From: Chaetoderma sp. LZ-2023a
Lineage: Eukaryota > Mollusca > Caudofoveata > Chaetodermatida > Chaetodermatidae
DNA: 64,000 nt
Direction: 5' to 3'
NCBI GenBank assembly: GCA_034401795.1
Contig: CM067372.1
Coordinates: 13,092,940-13,156,939, forward strand
In this document: in pieces, positions 11,517 to 21,130 of the stretch
Layout: each line of letters starts with the position of its first letter
Numbering within the stretch: position 1 is the first letter of the stretch
Made by a program: the position numbers and the translations under genes
Notes under the pieces: generated by a model
Database searches by the model: none
The model's input: only the letters and a program-made list of their open reading frames with translations
What the model was told of the DNA's origin: nothing

Positions 11517-12221
11517 TTTAATTCTGCGGTATTCTTGTTTATATTTTTACAGCTGAATTTAAAGTATTATGTATGTTCAAATGCTAATGGTTCATATGTT
11601 AGTGTTCCAAGTGAGCGTTAAGGCCCTTGGGCCGCTTGTTCACTATGCCAGGGGCCGTATTCACAAACATACACCCCTACAGGTGTTAAAATATTAAAAA
11701 GTCATCCATGGCAATGATCTCACATTTAATGAGGTCATCCAAACTGACATGAGGTCATCCTTTCATAATAAGCAATGCAAATTTCCAGGATTTGAATTCA
11801 TCCATGGATTACCTCACCTAAAATTGAGGTCATCCATAGCAATTTGAGTTCTTAAAAACGAGTGGAAGAGTGAATATTTTGACCCCTGCACCCCTGCCTA
11901 GCTTTACATCACTTAGATAACCCAACTACGTTATATTTATGAAGGCGCATAATTTTTGGGACTTGCACAAATCACATCTCCTTTACACTTTAATCGATTT
12001 CAACCAGGCTGGAAGGATGCTATGGTGGTATGCTCCAGAACTACTATTCAGAATTTTGATTATTCAATTTTTTGGGTGAAAGATCTTATGAAAAATATAC
12101 TGGAAAATGTCAAAATGCATCGCCTCCTCACCTGCGTGGGACATTTCAACTGAATGTGACTAAAAGAACCCTGTCGTGATGCACTCCAGAACTTCTATTT
12201 AGAATTTTTATTGATCATTTT
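11517..12221. other. Intergenic, no supported feature
   Basis: Short phrases such as 'ctccagaacttctatttag' suggest decayed repeats. I see no ORF with recognisable content and no gene. Confidence 0.5.
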
Positions 12222-12960
12222 TGTCTCTCCCCGAAGGGAAAAGCGAGACATAGGGATTACAAATTCCCGTGTCGTTGGCGTCGGCGTCGTGTCATTTAAA
12301 GTTTTTCATTAGCCTTATTAGTCAAGAATGGCCCATCAGATTTCAATGAAACCTTACAGACTGGTTCTATCCAATGCAGGGATGCGATTTTCATCATTAC
12401 TACGCCGATTTTGGGGTAATCTCATGGTTTTGGACGTAGAATATTTTGGTGGATATTTGCGATAAAGTTTTTCAGTATCCTTATTGTTCAACAATGGATC
12501 ATCAGATTTTGATGAAACTTTACAAACTATTTCGATCCCTTGTCGGCATACTGTCTTCATCATTACTAAGCAGATTTTTTAGGAATTTCTCATGTTTTTT
12601 TCGCAGTTTTTGACGTAGAATATTTTGGTGGATATTTGCGATCAAGTTTTTCATTAGCCTTATTAGTCAAGAATGGCTCCTCAAATTTTAATAAAACTTT
12701 AGTGCCTGATTCTATCCAATGCAGGGATGCAGTCCTGAGCATTACTAAGCAGATCTTCTATGAATTTCTCATATTTTTTTCACGGTTTTGGATAATCTTT
12801 GCGTTAAAGTTTTACATTAGCCTTATTAGTCAACAATGGCTCATCAGATCTTCCTTTGGGGCGTATTTCTCATGTTTTTTTCATGGTTTTGGACTTTGAA
12901 TATTTTCCGTTAGTTTTTCATTAATTTTCTTTAAAGTTTTTAATTGCCTTAGTTATTATT
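12222..12960. repeat. Dispersed repeat with about four internal tandem units
   Basis: Opens 'tgtctctccccgaaggg...gcgagac' and then repeats a ~170-190-bp segment ('cattagccttattagtcaag...') near 12,307, 12,475, 12,652 and 12,820. It resembles the 'gcgagac' repeat class at 10,045 but has a different body. Confidence 0.65.
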
Positions 12961-13261
12961 TAACTCAATTCCCTGACAATTAACATATTGCTGATCTTTA
13001 ATTCAGAGATCCAATTCACATCATTACGGTTTTGGACTTAAGATGATTATTTTAACATTTTTAAATTGATAATGGCTCGGTTTTATAGACAATGAGGACT
13101 CCAAAGAATTACAAAATATGCTATCATAGGAGTCAGTGTATGGACATTACCAAAAGTCTCTCACACATCAACATCCCTCTTCAGTTCATAATTGTCCCCC
13201 GACGGCCGTCAACGGGGACACTAGTAATAGGCGGTGTCCGTGTGTGTGTGTCCATCCGTCA

Positions 13262-13552
13262 CACTATGTTTCCACTCGATAACTTTAGTTAACCTGCATG
13301 GATTTATGTCAAATTTGGTATAGTGATTCCTTATGACGAGGCTTCAGTGGGGATTGCGTTTCAGTGACACGCGTCTAGATGTGATGGAGTTATTCCCCTT
13401 GAATGACATAGAATTCAAGGAAAATTTGGTTTCCATTCAATACCTTTAGCTAGCCTGCATGGATTTATTTCAAATTTGGTATAGTGATTCCTTATGATGA
13501 GGCCGCTGTGGGGATTGTGTTTCAGCAACGCGCGTCCAGATGTGATGGAGTT
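13262..13552. repeat. ~160-bp tandem units, left of DIRS element 1
   Basis: Nearly two units carrying 'tgcatggatttatttcaaat' and 'gatgtgatggagtt'. The second is cut at 'gagtt' by the DIRS element, and the array resumes at 20,582 with 'atcccccttgaatg'. Intact sibling units read 'gagttatcccccttg', giving the empty site. Confidence 0.85.
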
Positions 13553-13567
13553 TTTCACATCAAGAGT

Positions 13568-13745
13568 ATACTTACCTCCCTAATACTTTTGATATTGCTA
13601 AATATCGGCTTTCACTCAATAAAACACTCAGATTAAAAACAGTTAGGTGCCCCTACTGGGCAGGGAGTCAGAGGTAGTCCGGCGGATGCTCGCCCCACCA
13701 CCGCGCATGCGCCGACTACTACTTCCTCTTTGCTCATTTATTGGC
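13568..13745 (+). repeat. Left inverted terminal repeat of DIRS element 1
   Basis: About 178 bp, from 'atacttacctccctaatac' to 'ctcatttattggc'. It matches the reverse complement of 20,367-20,543 with only a few differences (for example 'cctctttgctc' against 'cctctggctc'). Confidence 0.95.
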
Positions 13746-13835
13746 AAAGGGTTACATGCGGTTTTGTTGTTTTCATACTTTTCTGCGCGTTGCCTTGTTT
13801 TTCGCTCACGTTTGACGTTTATTTTTGGTGGAAGC

Positions 13836-16702
13836 ATGTCGGAAAGGGAGGATTCGCCTCTAGAAGGAGCGGGATCGCTTTATCAGGTGAATTCTTTGAT
13901 ATGCTAGCGTGTTTTGTCCCGGTTTAATGTATTTCCGGGACTCGCGCTTACCGTGATTAGCGCCTGATTATGTTGGGTTTTTACAACATGGTGCTTCATA
14001 TGTCTCATTTCTCTTTGTGTTTTGTCCACAGGTATCGCATAGAAGCTTTGGTGGACTTTTCGGCACAAGAGGATATGTTTTCTCTCCACCACGGTTCCAT
14101 TTCCTACTAATACTGTTAGGTTATCTAACCAAAAGATCTATGTTCAGTGAGTTGGAGGCCTGTTATAAAGGTCTTCTCACTTTGCCCTCTTGCTCCAATT
14201 CCTTCCCCTGAGGTGGAGAGAATGTAGAGGCGTACTATGGTGGAGTTCTCCGGTTCATCACGTTGGATGGTTTGTCTATACAAGGATCAGGTATCTAATT
14301 ATAATGTAAACAAAAGGGGAGATAATTTCCCTTTTTGCCAATACTAGAATTGGAAGGAGTTATCTCTGTATCTGATTGTTGTGTACTCGAAATGCCAATT
14401 CAACGGAAATGTTCCGTTTTTACTTATACAATTCGTTCTTGCTCTTGGTGCTTGTTGCGGATCGATTAATTTGGTCACGAGAGTGATGACGTCATAATCG
14501 GCCTTGGCCTTTTTTATTAACAATTAACGTTTTGTCCATGGCTGGTTCTTCTTGATTTCTGATCTTGAGATCCTGTCCTCTCTTTTTAGTTGGTTTTGAG
14601 TTTGCTAACCTTAACTATCTTGCTCATTGTCCCTGTCCTTTGTCCTGTTTCAGAGACCTGGTTGCCCGTCCTGCGGGAGGTTTCTGAAAAGCCGCTTCGT
14701 CCCGCACTTGTGCTTCAGCTGCAGTCCCTGTGGACCGTTGCTGAAGTGCGACGTATGTAAGCTATGGGGGGGCGAATTAATGTCTGATTTTCTCGCATTG
14801 CAGGCAAGGGAGAAGGTAATGGAGGAAGAGAGGAAGAAGAAGGAGAAAGTGTGTAAGAAGGGTAAGAAGAAGGCCTCATCCGCGGTGGATATGGAGGCCT
14901 TCAGGTCCGAAATGTTGCAAGAGATGCAGAGGACAATAAAGGATCTGGTCCCAGAGTTGCTTCGTGGCATGCTCCCTGGGCCAGCTCCTTTGTTGTCCTC
15001 GGCATCTGCTTACGAGCAGGTGATCCCCGCCTCTGAATCCGGTCTCTTTAGGTCCGGTCCGGTTGTGGATTCAGAGGTGGCCCCTTTGTTGGGGGCAGTC
15101 CAAGGCCCTGGCAGCAGGCATGGCGCCGCGCCGAGGGGCCGTGGACAACGGTTGTTGCTGGGACCCGCGGTCTGCTCATCAGACCCCGGGTATCCGCGCG
15201 CCGAAGGTGCCAAACCCTCCTATGGCACCTTTCCTGGCCAGTCCGGGTTAGCTTTCTTTGCTGACCCGGAGTCTAATCTTTCTGGCCAGGAAGAAGAGGA
15301 TCTCCTGCTGGGGTCGCCGTCTGAGGACGTGGCCATGGAATACGACGTCTGTGCACCCCTCGCGGGGAATGCAGGCGACGTGTTCCATGGTTCTACTCAC
15401 GCAGGAGTAGATTTCACGGTCCAGAGGGTGTCCCCGGGCGGTGCTGTTGACCACGGATACCGCATACCTCGGCTTGCCGATGGTATGGCTGGTGCTGGTC
15501 AGACCCGTGGTAGAGCGGTGTTTACCCCGCGCTCTGCCACGGCGCCTGCTCCTGGTCAAGCCGCGGATTTTAGCATGCCTGCTCTCTCGGGCCCGCATGC
15601 TTTTCCAGGCTTGCCAGGGGTATCAGCTTACCCGCCGTCGACGTCAACTGCGAGTGCTCTGGAGGAAGACGAAGGCCCTCGTCTAGTAGAGCGCTCGCAG
15701 TTAGCCACGGAGGAGGATTGGTCGGACGCTTGCCAGTGGCTGGTGAGTGTTCGGCCAGATCTACCCGTGGAGCTGCCGGCTAGCCAGCGTGACCATAGGC
15801 CGTGGTTAGCTGGTAGGCCGGCGGCTACCGCTATGCCATCTCTGCCGCTTGCTGAGCATGTCGTGGACATGTTCGAAGCGGCAGAGGCGTCCATTAAGGT
15901 GAATGGACGTCTCGCGAAGGCCCCTCGCGAGATGGCGAAGCGGTGCCGCATCGTGCCCCTGGATTACCAGCGGTACGGTGTGGTGCCAAAGCCGAGCGTT
16001 GATGATCGCGCGGCTTTGGGCGAAGATGCGCGGCCAGGCTCCCGTTCTGACACGGGAGTCTTGTGCTCGAACGCGTTGCGTTCGGCAAATGCCGCGCTGC
16101 GGGATGCGGAGGAGAGTGGGAGAGCGTCGATTGCCGCTCTATCCCACGTTTCCCAGCTGCTACAAGGGGTGGTAGCGGCTTCCGCATCACGCCAACCTAG
16201 CCCGGTGACAGTCCAGAGAGCCATTCAGGATGGTATCAACCTGGCTTTGGACTGTTTGACGCGGGCGGTAACCAGAAGTGTCCGGGCGAGGCGCACGTTT
16301 GCACTTGACAATCTGTGCCCGTCCCAGGACCTGTATAATAGGCTGCTGCGGACGCCTATGACAGGTCCTGGTCTCTTTGGAGGTGAGGGATGCAGGCACC
16401 TCCAGGAGACGGTCACTCTGGTTAATAACCAGAGGGCGCTGCGGGAACAGTTTGAGGTGCTCCGGCGGGAGCGTGTTCGCGCGGCACCCCCTGCGTATCG
16501 TCCTCTGCAGGCTCGAGGTGGTGCTGGCCAGGTCAGGGGCCAGCCACCGTCGCAACGTAGGCCTAGGCCACGGGCGATTCGGCCAGCAGTGAGGGGGGCG
16601 CAGGCTCCCCAGCCGCACCCAGCCAGACAGCAGCCCGCGCACCGTGGTGCGCGCGGCGCTGGGCGGGGCGCGCGGGGATCTGGTCGCGGTAATCGGGCCT
16701 GA
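13836..16702 (+). CDS. DIRS element 1 ORF1, gag-like protein with N-terminal Cys/His finger, probably spliced
   Basis: Proposed exons 13836-13886 (ATG, 17 codons ending in CAG) and 14654-16702 (stop TGA), giving about 699 residues. Donor CAG/gtgaat and acceptor 'tcctgtttcag' match in phase. The long frame by itself opens upstream of 14,654 without an ATG, which favours splicing. Just after the junction is a Cys/His cluster (spacing C-x2-C-x10-H-x-C-x2-C-x2-C-x5-C-x2-C, about 14663-14758). A Lys/Glu-rich coiled-coil-like stretch follows, then a Pro/Gly-rich middle, a helical domain and an Arg/Gly-rich C-terminus suited to nucleic-acid binding. By position this is the structural (Gag) protein. 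Same frame as the YR ORF downstream. Confidence 0.8.
13887..14653 (+). other. Probable intron in ORF1 of DIRS element 1
   Basis: 767 bp with donor 'gtgaat' and a pyrimidine-rich tract before 'tttcag'. Its removal joins an ATG-bearing 17-codon exon in phase to the Cys/His-finger frame. Introns have been reported in some DIRS-like elements; here it is inferred from sequence only. Confidence 0.6.
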
Positions 16703-18833
16703 TGGCCTGGTTACCGCGGTGGGAACCACTCCGGTGTTACAGGCCGAGAGAACAGTGCCACTCTGGCCCTCCTTATGTCCACCTCTATCCCTAGGTGGAC
16801 CGGTGGGCGGCCGTTTGGCCGCCCGCTTGCCAGAGTGGAAGCGGTTGACTCAGGACCGTTTAGTCTTGCGATGGCTTTCGGTCGGGTATCGTCCCGACTG
16901 GGTGACAGGCCCGCCATCGCGACTGTCTCTCGCGCCGATCTGGACTCCCATTCCACGGGATCCGGATCAGAGGTTGTGTATAGAGGAGGAAATAAATTCT
17001 CTCATACTAAAAGAAGCCATTCAGCCGGCACAGAGGTGCCCGGGCTTCTATTCAACCCTGTTCTTAGTAACAAAAAACACCGGAGGGTGGAGGCCGATTC
17101 TCAACCTCAAGCCGTTGAACAAGTTCATCGAGACACCCAGTTTCAAGATGGAGACTGTGCGCTCGGTGTTGGCGGGGTTAGAGCGAGGGATGTGGACAGC
17201 ATCGATAGATTTGAAGGATGCTTATTTCCACATTCCCATAGAGAGGAGTTTCCGTCGATTCCTGAGATTTGCATTTCAGGGCCGGCGGTGGGAATTCAGG
17301 GTGTTACCCTTCGGAATTTCCACGGCTCCTCGGGTCTTCACCCGTGTGGTTCTCGCGATCACTGCATACCTCCGCAGGAGAAGCATAGCAGTCCACACGT
17401 ACATAGACGACTGGCTATTGAAAGCACACACCCGGGAAGCGTTGTCCGCCAATCTGGTGATTGTTTTGAAAACTCTCTCGGACTTGGGCTGGATAATCAA
17501 TTTCCCGAAATCAGAGCTAACTCCATCCCAGAAGTTTGTTTACCTGGGCATGTTCTTCGATCTGGAGACGGGGTATGTGTACCCCACTCAGGAGAGGGTT
17601 CAAGTACTCATCTCGGTAATTCAGTCGGTGTGCGACAGTCGTCATGTCCTGGCACGGGTTTACTTGAGAATGCTGGGCTTGATGGTTTCTTTGGAACCAG
17701 TCATTCCACAGGCCGCCTTGCGCAGGCGTCCGATCCAGTTGTTTCTCATGACACAGTGGACCCAGAGTTCAGGTTCGCTGGACTCGAACGTGCCGGTGTT
17801 GGCGCCTCTGATTCACCACCTGCAATGGTGGTTGAATACAGAGAATCTCTTGCTGGGGGTTTTGCTAACCCCTCCCCACCCTCAGGTGACTGTGTATACA
17901 GATGCATCGATGGAGGGGTGGGGAGCTTGTCTGGAAGAGTCCACAGTATCAGGGCTTTGGGATCTGGATCAGTCCAAGGAACATATCAATCTACTAGAGC
18001 TAAGAGCAGTAGTCCTGGGCCTGGAACATTTCTTACAGAAAGTTCAGGGCAAGATTGTTCTAATTCGTTCAGACAACTCAACAGTAGTGACTTACATAAA
18101 CCGCCAGGGCGGAACGAAGTCGCCCAGTCTCTGTATGATGACATGGGGACTGCTTTGTTGGTGCCTGGATCATGGGATCACCTTGAAAGCAGTTCATATT
18201 CCGGGGAGGTTAAATCTGCTAGCAGACTCATTGAGCCGAAGGATGAGTGTTTTACCCACGGAATGGCAACTAAATCAATGTGTGGCGGATCGTCTGTTCG
18301 ACCATTGGGGGAAACCCAACATAGATTTGTTCGCGATGAAGAAGAATGCGAAGATGACGACGTACGTCTCTCCGATTCCAGACCCAAGCGCTTTCGCAAC
18401 AGATGCGTTAGCTATCAGCTGGGAGGGAATGTATGCATACGCATTCCCCCCAGCAATCCTGATTCCAAAGGTGCTTCAGAAAATCAGGCAGCAGGAGTGC
18501 CAAGTGCTTCTGATCGCCCCGGATTGGCCAAGCCGATCGTGGTATACGGATCTGCTGGACCTTCTGGTCTGCAATCCGGTTCCGCTGCCTCTGATGGACA
18601 ACCTTATCTTCCAGGGCAAGGCCCTTCACGACAATCCGTCAATGTTCCGATTGACTGCGTGGATGTTGTCAAGGAATCTAGAATTAAGGAGGGCTTTTCT
18701 GAGCAAGCGGCCATGTTTATGGCCAAAGCCAGGAGGGGGTCAACCTCCAGAGCATATAATTATAAAATCAACAGATTTGCAGAATGGTGCTCAAAAAGAT
18801 GTATTGATCCAATGGAATCATCTATTCAGGTAG
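16593..18833 (+). CDS. DIRS element 1 ORF2: reverse transcriptase, RNase H and Dam-like methyltransferase
   Basis: Open from just after TGA at 16590-16592. There is no ATG before the RT core, and it overlaps the end of ORF1 by about 110 nt in the +1 frame, so frameshifting, reinitiation or splicing must supply the start. Numbering from 16644: RT motif A SIDLKDAY (D189), catalytic YIDD (253-256), RNase H TDAS (D420), LLELR (E452) and SDNS (D477), then LLADSLSR. The following domain ('IDLFA', 'DALAISW', YAFPP at 600-603, 'LIAPDWP') matches the degenerate N6-adenine-methyltransferase-like domain of DIRS1-type elements, with FPP where active enzymes have NPPY. It would copy the element's RNA to DNA. 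Confidence 0.92.
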   Translation, partial: GGRRLPSRTQPDSSPRTVVRAALGGARGDLVAVIGPDGLVTAVGTTPVLQAERTVPLWPSLCPPLSLGGPVGGRLAARLPEWKRLTQDRLVLRWLSVGYRPDWVTGPPSRLSLAPIWTPIPRDPDQRLCIEEEINSLILKEAIQPAQRCPGFYSTLFLVTKNTGGWRPILNLKPLNKFIETPSFKMETVRSVLAGLERGMWTASIDLKDAYFHIPIERSFRRFLRFAFQGRRWEFRVLPFGISTAPRVFTRVVLAITAYLRRRSIAVHTYIDDWLLKAHTREALSANLVIVLKTLSDLGWIINFPKSELTPSQKFVYLGMFFDLETGYVYPTQERVQVLISVIQSVCDSRHVLARVYLRMLGLMVSLEPVIPQAALRRRPIQLFLMTQWTQSSGSLDSNVPVLAPLIHHLQWWLNTENLLLGVLLTPPHPQVTVYTDASMEGWGACLEESTVSGLWDLDQSKEHINLLELRAVVLGLEHFLQKVQGKIVLIRSDNSTVVTYINRQGGTKSPSLCMMTWGLLCWCLDHGITLKAVHIPGRLNLLADSLSRRMSVLPTEWQLNQCVADRLFDHWGKPNIDLFAMKKNAKMTTYVSPIPDPSAFATDALAISWEGMYAYAFPPAILIPKVLQKIRQQECQVLLIAPDWPSRSWYTDLLDLLVCNPVPLPLMDNLIFQGKALHDNPSMFRLTAWMLSRNLELRRAFLSKRPCLWPKPGGGQPPEHIIIKSTDLQNGAQKDVLIQWNHLFR

Positions 18834-19672
18834 TGGCTGATTTCCTCTGTCACCTATATGATGCCTATAGCCTCAAGCCTAACTCTATTGCTGGTTATAA
18901 GTCAGCTTTAATGACTGTTATTCCTTGCTTGGCTAATAGGGGGAGTGATGAAGTAAGTACATTAAATGTATTAATTAAAGGCATGGGCAATCTAAGACCA
19001 AGGAATCCTCCACTGATTCCGTCTTGGAGTTTATCACTGGTGCTCCAGGTACTAGGTGATAAGCCTTTTGAACCACTTAGTTCCATTTCTATGAAAATGT
19101 TAACTCTTAAAACTGTATTTTTAATTGCTGCGGCCTCGGCTAGGCGTAGGAGTGAAATTCACGCCTTATCAGCCGAGGTTGACCGTTTTGTGGTTACAGG
19201 GGAAGGCCTTAAGCTTCTACCTAGGATTAATTTCTTGTCTAAAAATCAGTCATTGAAATATCCAGGTCAACCTATTTTTTTGCCATCTTTAACTAGATAT
19301 GATCCTAATTCTAAAGTATGGTGCCCCGTACGGGCGCTGCTCCGGTACAAACAGCGTACTTCGGAGTGGCGTACCGACCAGTCAGCGTTATGGTTGTCAT
19401 ATATTGAACCCCATGGTAGGGCGTCTAAGGACACCATTTCTAGGTGGATTGTGGAATGTATTCAATTTTGTCACGAATCCGCCACCGGGCGACAGGTTGA
19501 CGTGGCCAAGGCTCACAGTGTCCGCGGTGTCGTGACATCCACTGCCCTTTTTAATGGGGTCCCTGTGGATGATATTATGTCAGTGGCTCAGTGGCACTGT
19601 GAGTCTAGTTTTACAGACCATTACCTCCGTGACACCTCTAACCCTCTCGCCTTGTCGATTTTGAAACAATAA
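16775..19672 (+). CDS. DIRS element 1 ORF3: tyrosine recombinase
   Basis: The YR proper lies in roughly 18,640-19,672; the frame is open from an ATG at 16775, wholly overlapping ORF2. Catalytic residues: Arg within ASARRRSE (codon 19145-19147), H-x-x-R in AHSVRG (His 19514, Arg 19523), His in WHCES (19595) and nucleophilic Tyr in DHYLRD (19622-19624). An N-terminal SAM-like core ('TSRAYNYKINRFAEWC') precedes the catalytic domain. It would integrate the circular cDNA by site-specific recombination, replacing a DDE integrase. The true start is unknown: the upstream 1.9 kb is the alternative frame of RT. The frame is the same as ORF1, from which it is separated by a single TGA. Confidence 0.92.
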   Translation: MSTSIPRWTGGRPFGRPLARVEAVDSGPFSLAMAFGRVSSRLGDRPAIATVSRADLDSHSTGSGSEVVYRGGNKFSHTKRSHSAGTEVPGLLFNPVLSNKKHRRVEADSQPQAVEQVHRDTQFQDGDCALGVGGVRARDVDSIDRFEGCLFPHSHREEFPSIPEICISGPAVGIQGVTLRNFHGSSGLHPCGSRDHCIPPQEKHSSPHVHRRLAIESTHPGSVVRQSGDCFENSLGLGLDNQFPEIRANSIPEVCLPGHVLRSGDGVCVPHSGEGSSTHLGNSVGVRQSSCPGTGLLENAGLDGFFGTSHSTGRLAQASDPVVSHDTVDPEFRFAGLERAGVGASDSPPAMVVEYRESLAGGFANPSPPSGDCVYRCIDGGVGSLSGRVHSIRALGSGSVQGTYQSTRAKSSSPGPGTFLTESSGQDCSNSFRQLNSSDLHKPPGRNEVAQSLYDDMGTALLVPGSWDHLESSSYSGEVKSASRLIEPKDECFTHGMATKSMCGGSSVRPLGETQHRFVRDEEECEDDDVRLSDSRPKRFRNRCVSYQLGGNVCIRIPPSNPDSKGASENQAAGVPSASDRPGLAKPIVVYGSAGPSGLQSGSAASDGQPYLPGQGPSRQSVNVPIDCVDVVKESRIKEGFSEQAAMFMAKARRGSTSRAYNYKINRFAEWCSKRCIDPMESSIQVVADFLCHLYDAYSLKPNSIAGYKSALMTVIPCLANRGSDEVSTLNVLIKGMGNLRPRNPPLIPSWSLSLVLQVLGDKPFEPLSSISMKMLTLKTVFLIAAASARRRSEIHALSAEVDRFVVTGEGLKLLPRINFLSKNQSLKYPGQPIFLPSLTRYDPNSKVWCPVRALLRYKQRTSEWRTDQSALWLSYIEPHGRASKDTISRWIVECIQFCHESATGRQVDVAKAHSVRGVVTSTALFNGVPVDDIMSVAQWHCESSFTDHYLRDTSNPLALSILKQ

Positions 19673-20199
19673 CCGCTTTATGTTTGTGAAGAGTGCCTCC
19701 GCATTGCTTATATACTTCGCCATTCAGCGACGGTGACAACCACTTGTCGGGACTGTATCATCCTTCTCTGCTGGAGTCATGATGACAGCTTCCTAGGACA
19801 ACAAGGTCAGTCTTGTTCATGTGTTGTTCATTGTTTGTATTGTCACGTTACCCAGTGTTATTAATATGGTGATGGTTTATGTGGGTTGTGGTTCTTTATA
19901 GAGAGTATACGAAAATGGAGCCTTTTCGTCTCTGTCCTATAGTACTTAGCACTAGTACGAAGAGAGCGTGTAGGACATTGAGGTCATTTAATCTTCCTCC
20001 CAAGGGAGGGGGGGGAGCGCATATGACAAATCGGTCATCTCTCAGGCATCGGTTGTGTTATCCGATGGTTTATCAAATCCTGACTGTGTTTTCACACAGT
20101 TTCAGACGTCATAAGTGCCTTAAAACGCTTGAAAGCGTATAGGGAAGAGCTGGTCTTTTGACCTCGCCTCCCTCCCGCCAGATTCACTTTCGAATTCTG
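19673..20199 (+). other. Non-coding 3' region of DIRS element 1
   Basis: No supported ORF between the YR stop and the internal complementary region. It would hold the 3' UTR of element transcripts; no canonical AATAAA was noted. Confidence 0.55.
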
Positions 20200-20299
20200 G
20201 CAATATCAAAAGTATTAGGGAGGTAAGTATACTCTTGATGTGAAATAAACGAAATCTAGGATTTCTTTTTTCACGAGAGAGTTGATACTTACCTCCCTA
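20200..20299. repeat. Internal complementary region (ICR) of DIRS element 1
   Basis: 20200-20245 is the reverse complement of the extreme left terminus (13,553-13,598), and 20246-20299 is the reverse complement of the extreme right terminus (20,528-20,581). The two are fused directly at 'gtgaaa/taaacg'. This is the classical DIRS template for closing the replication circle, and it fixes both element ends to within a base or two. Confidence 0.95.
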
Positions 20300-20366
20300 G
20301 ATACTGACCCGGCCTCTCCGCCCCACAGAGGCTCGGTCTTCAGGCTCTTGGTAGTTGCATGTGTTA

Positions 20367-20543
20367 GCCAATAAATGAGCCAGAGGAAGTAGTAGTCGGC
20401 GCATGCGCGGTGGTGGGGCGAGCATCCGCCGGACTACCTCTGACTCCCTGCCCAGTAGGGGCACCTAACTGTTTTTAATCTGAGTGTTTTATTGAGTGAA
20501 AGCCGATATTTAGCAATATCAAAAGTATTAGGGAGGTAAGTAT
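20367..20543 (-). repeat. Right inverted terminal repeat of DIRS element 1
   Basis: Reverse complement of 13,568-13,745. It ends 'agggaggtaagtat' followed by a terminus-specific extension to 20,581. Confidence 0.95.
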
Positions 20544-20581
20544 CAACTCTCTCGTGAAAAAAGAAATCCTAGATTTCGTTT

Positions 20582-21130
20582 AATCCCCCTTGAATGACAG
20601 AATTCAAGGAAAATTTGGTTTCCGTTCAATACGTTTAGCTAGCCTTCATGGATTTATTTCAAATTTAGTATAGTGATTCCTTATGATGAGGCCTCGGTGG
20701 GGATTGCGTTTCAGCGACGCGTGTCCAGATGTGATGGAGTTATCCCCCTTGAATGACAATTCAAGGAAAATCTGGTTTCCGTTCAATACCTTTAGCTAGT
20801 CTGCATGGATTTATTTCAAATTTGGTATAGTGATTCGTTATGAAGAGGCCTCGGTGGGGATTGCGTTTCAGCGATGTGCGTCTAGATGTGATGGCGTTAT
20901 CACAATAATGACATAGAATTCAAGGAAAATTTGGTTTCCGCTCAATAACTTTACCTAGTCTGCATGGATTTATTTCAGATTTGGCATACTCATTCCTTGT
21001 CGCTAGTCCTCGGTGGGGATTGCGTTTCAGAGACATGTGTCTAGGCACAACAGAGTTGTCTCCCTTAAATAATGGCCAAATTTGTCAGAAAAACTTGGTT
21101 TCCACTTGATAACTTTAACTACATGTGCCT
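20582..21130. repeat. ~160-bp tandem units, right of DIRS element 1
   Basis: Three to four diverged units continuing the array interrupted at 13,552, repeated near 20,621, 20,779, 20,936 and 21,099. Confidence 0.85.

Larger units (their letters stand above)
13553..20581 (+). mobile_element. DIRS element 1, structurally complete tyrosine-recombinase retrotransposon (~7.0 kb)
   Basis: Contains, in order: a left inverted terminal repeat, gag-like ORF, RT/RNase H/Dam-like methyltransferase ORF, tyrosine recombinase ORF, an internal complementary region joining both termini, and a right inverted repeat. Comparison with intact neighbouring repeat units shows no target-site duplication, as expected when a YR rather than a DDE integrase inserts a circular intermediate. 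All catalytic motifs I can check are present and the main frames are open. It is the best candidate in the window for a recently active element. Confidence 0.93.

Noticed and set aside
13553..20581. LTR retrotransposon or endogenous retrovirus
   Set aside because: The termini are inverted, not direct; there is a tyrosine recombinase and no protease, DDE integrase or envelope-like frame.
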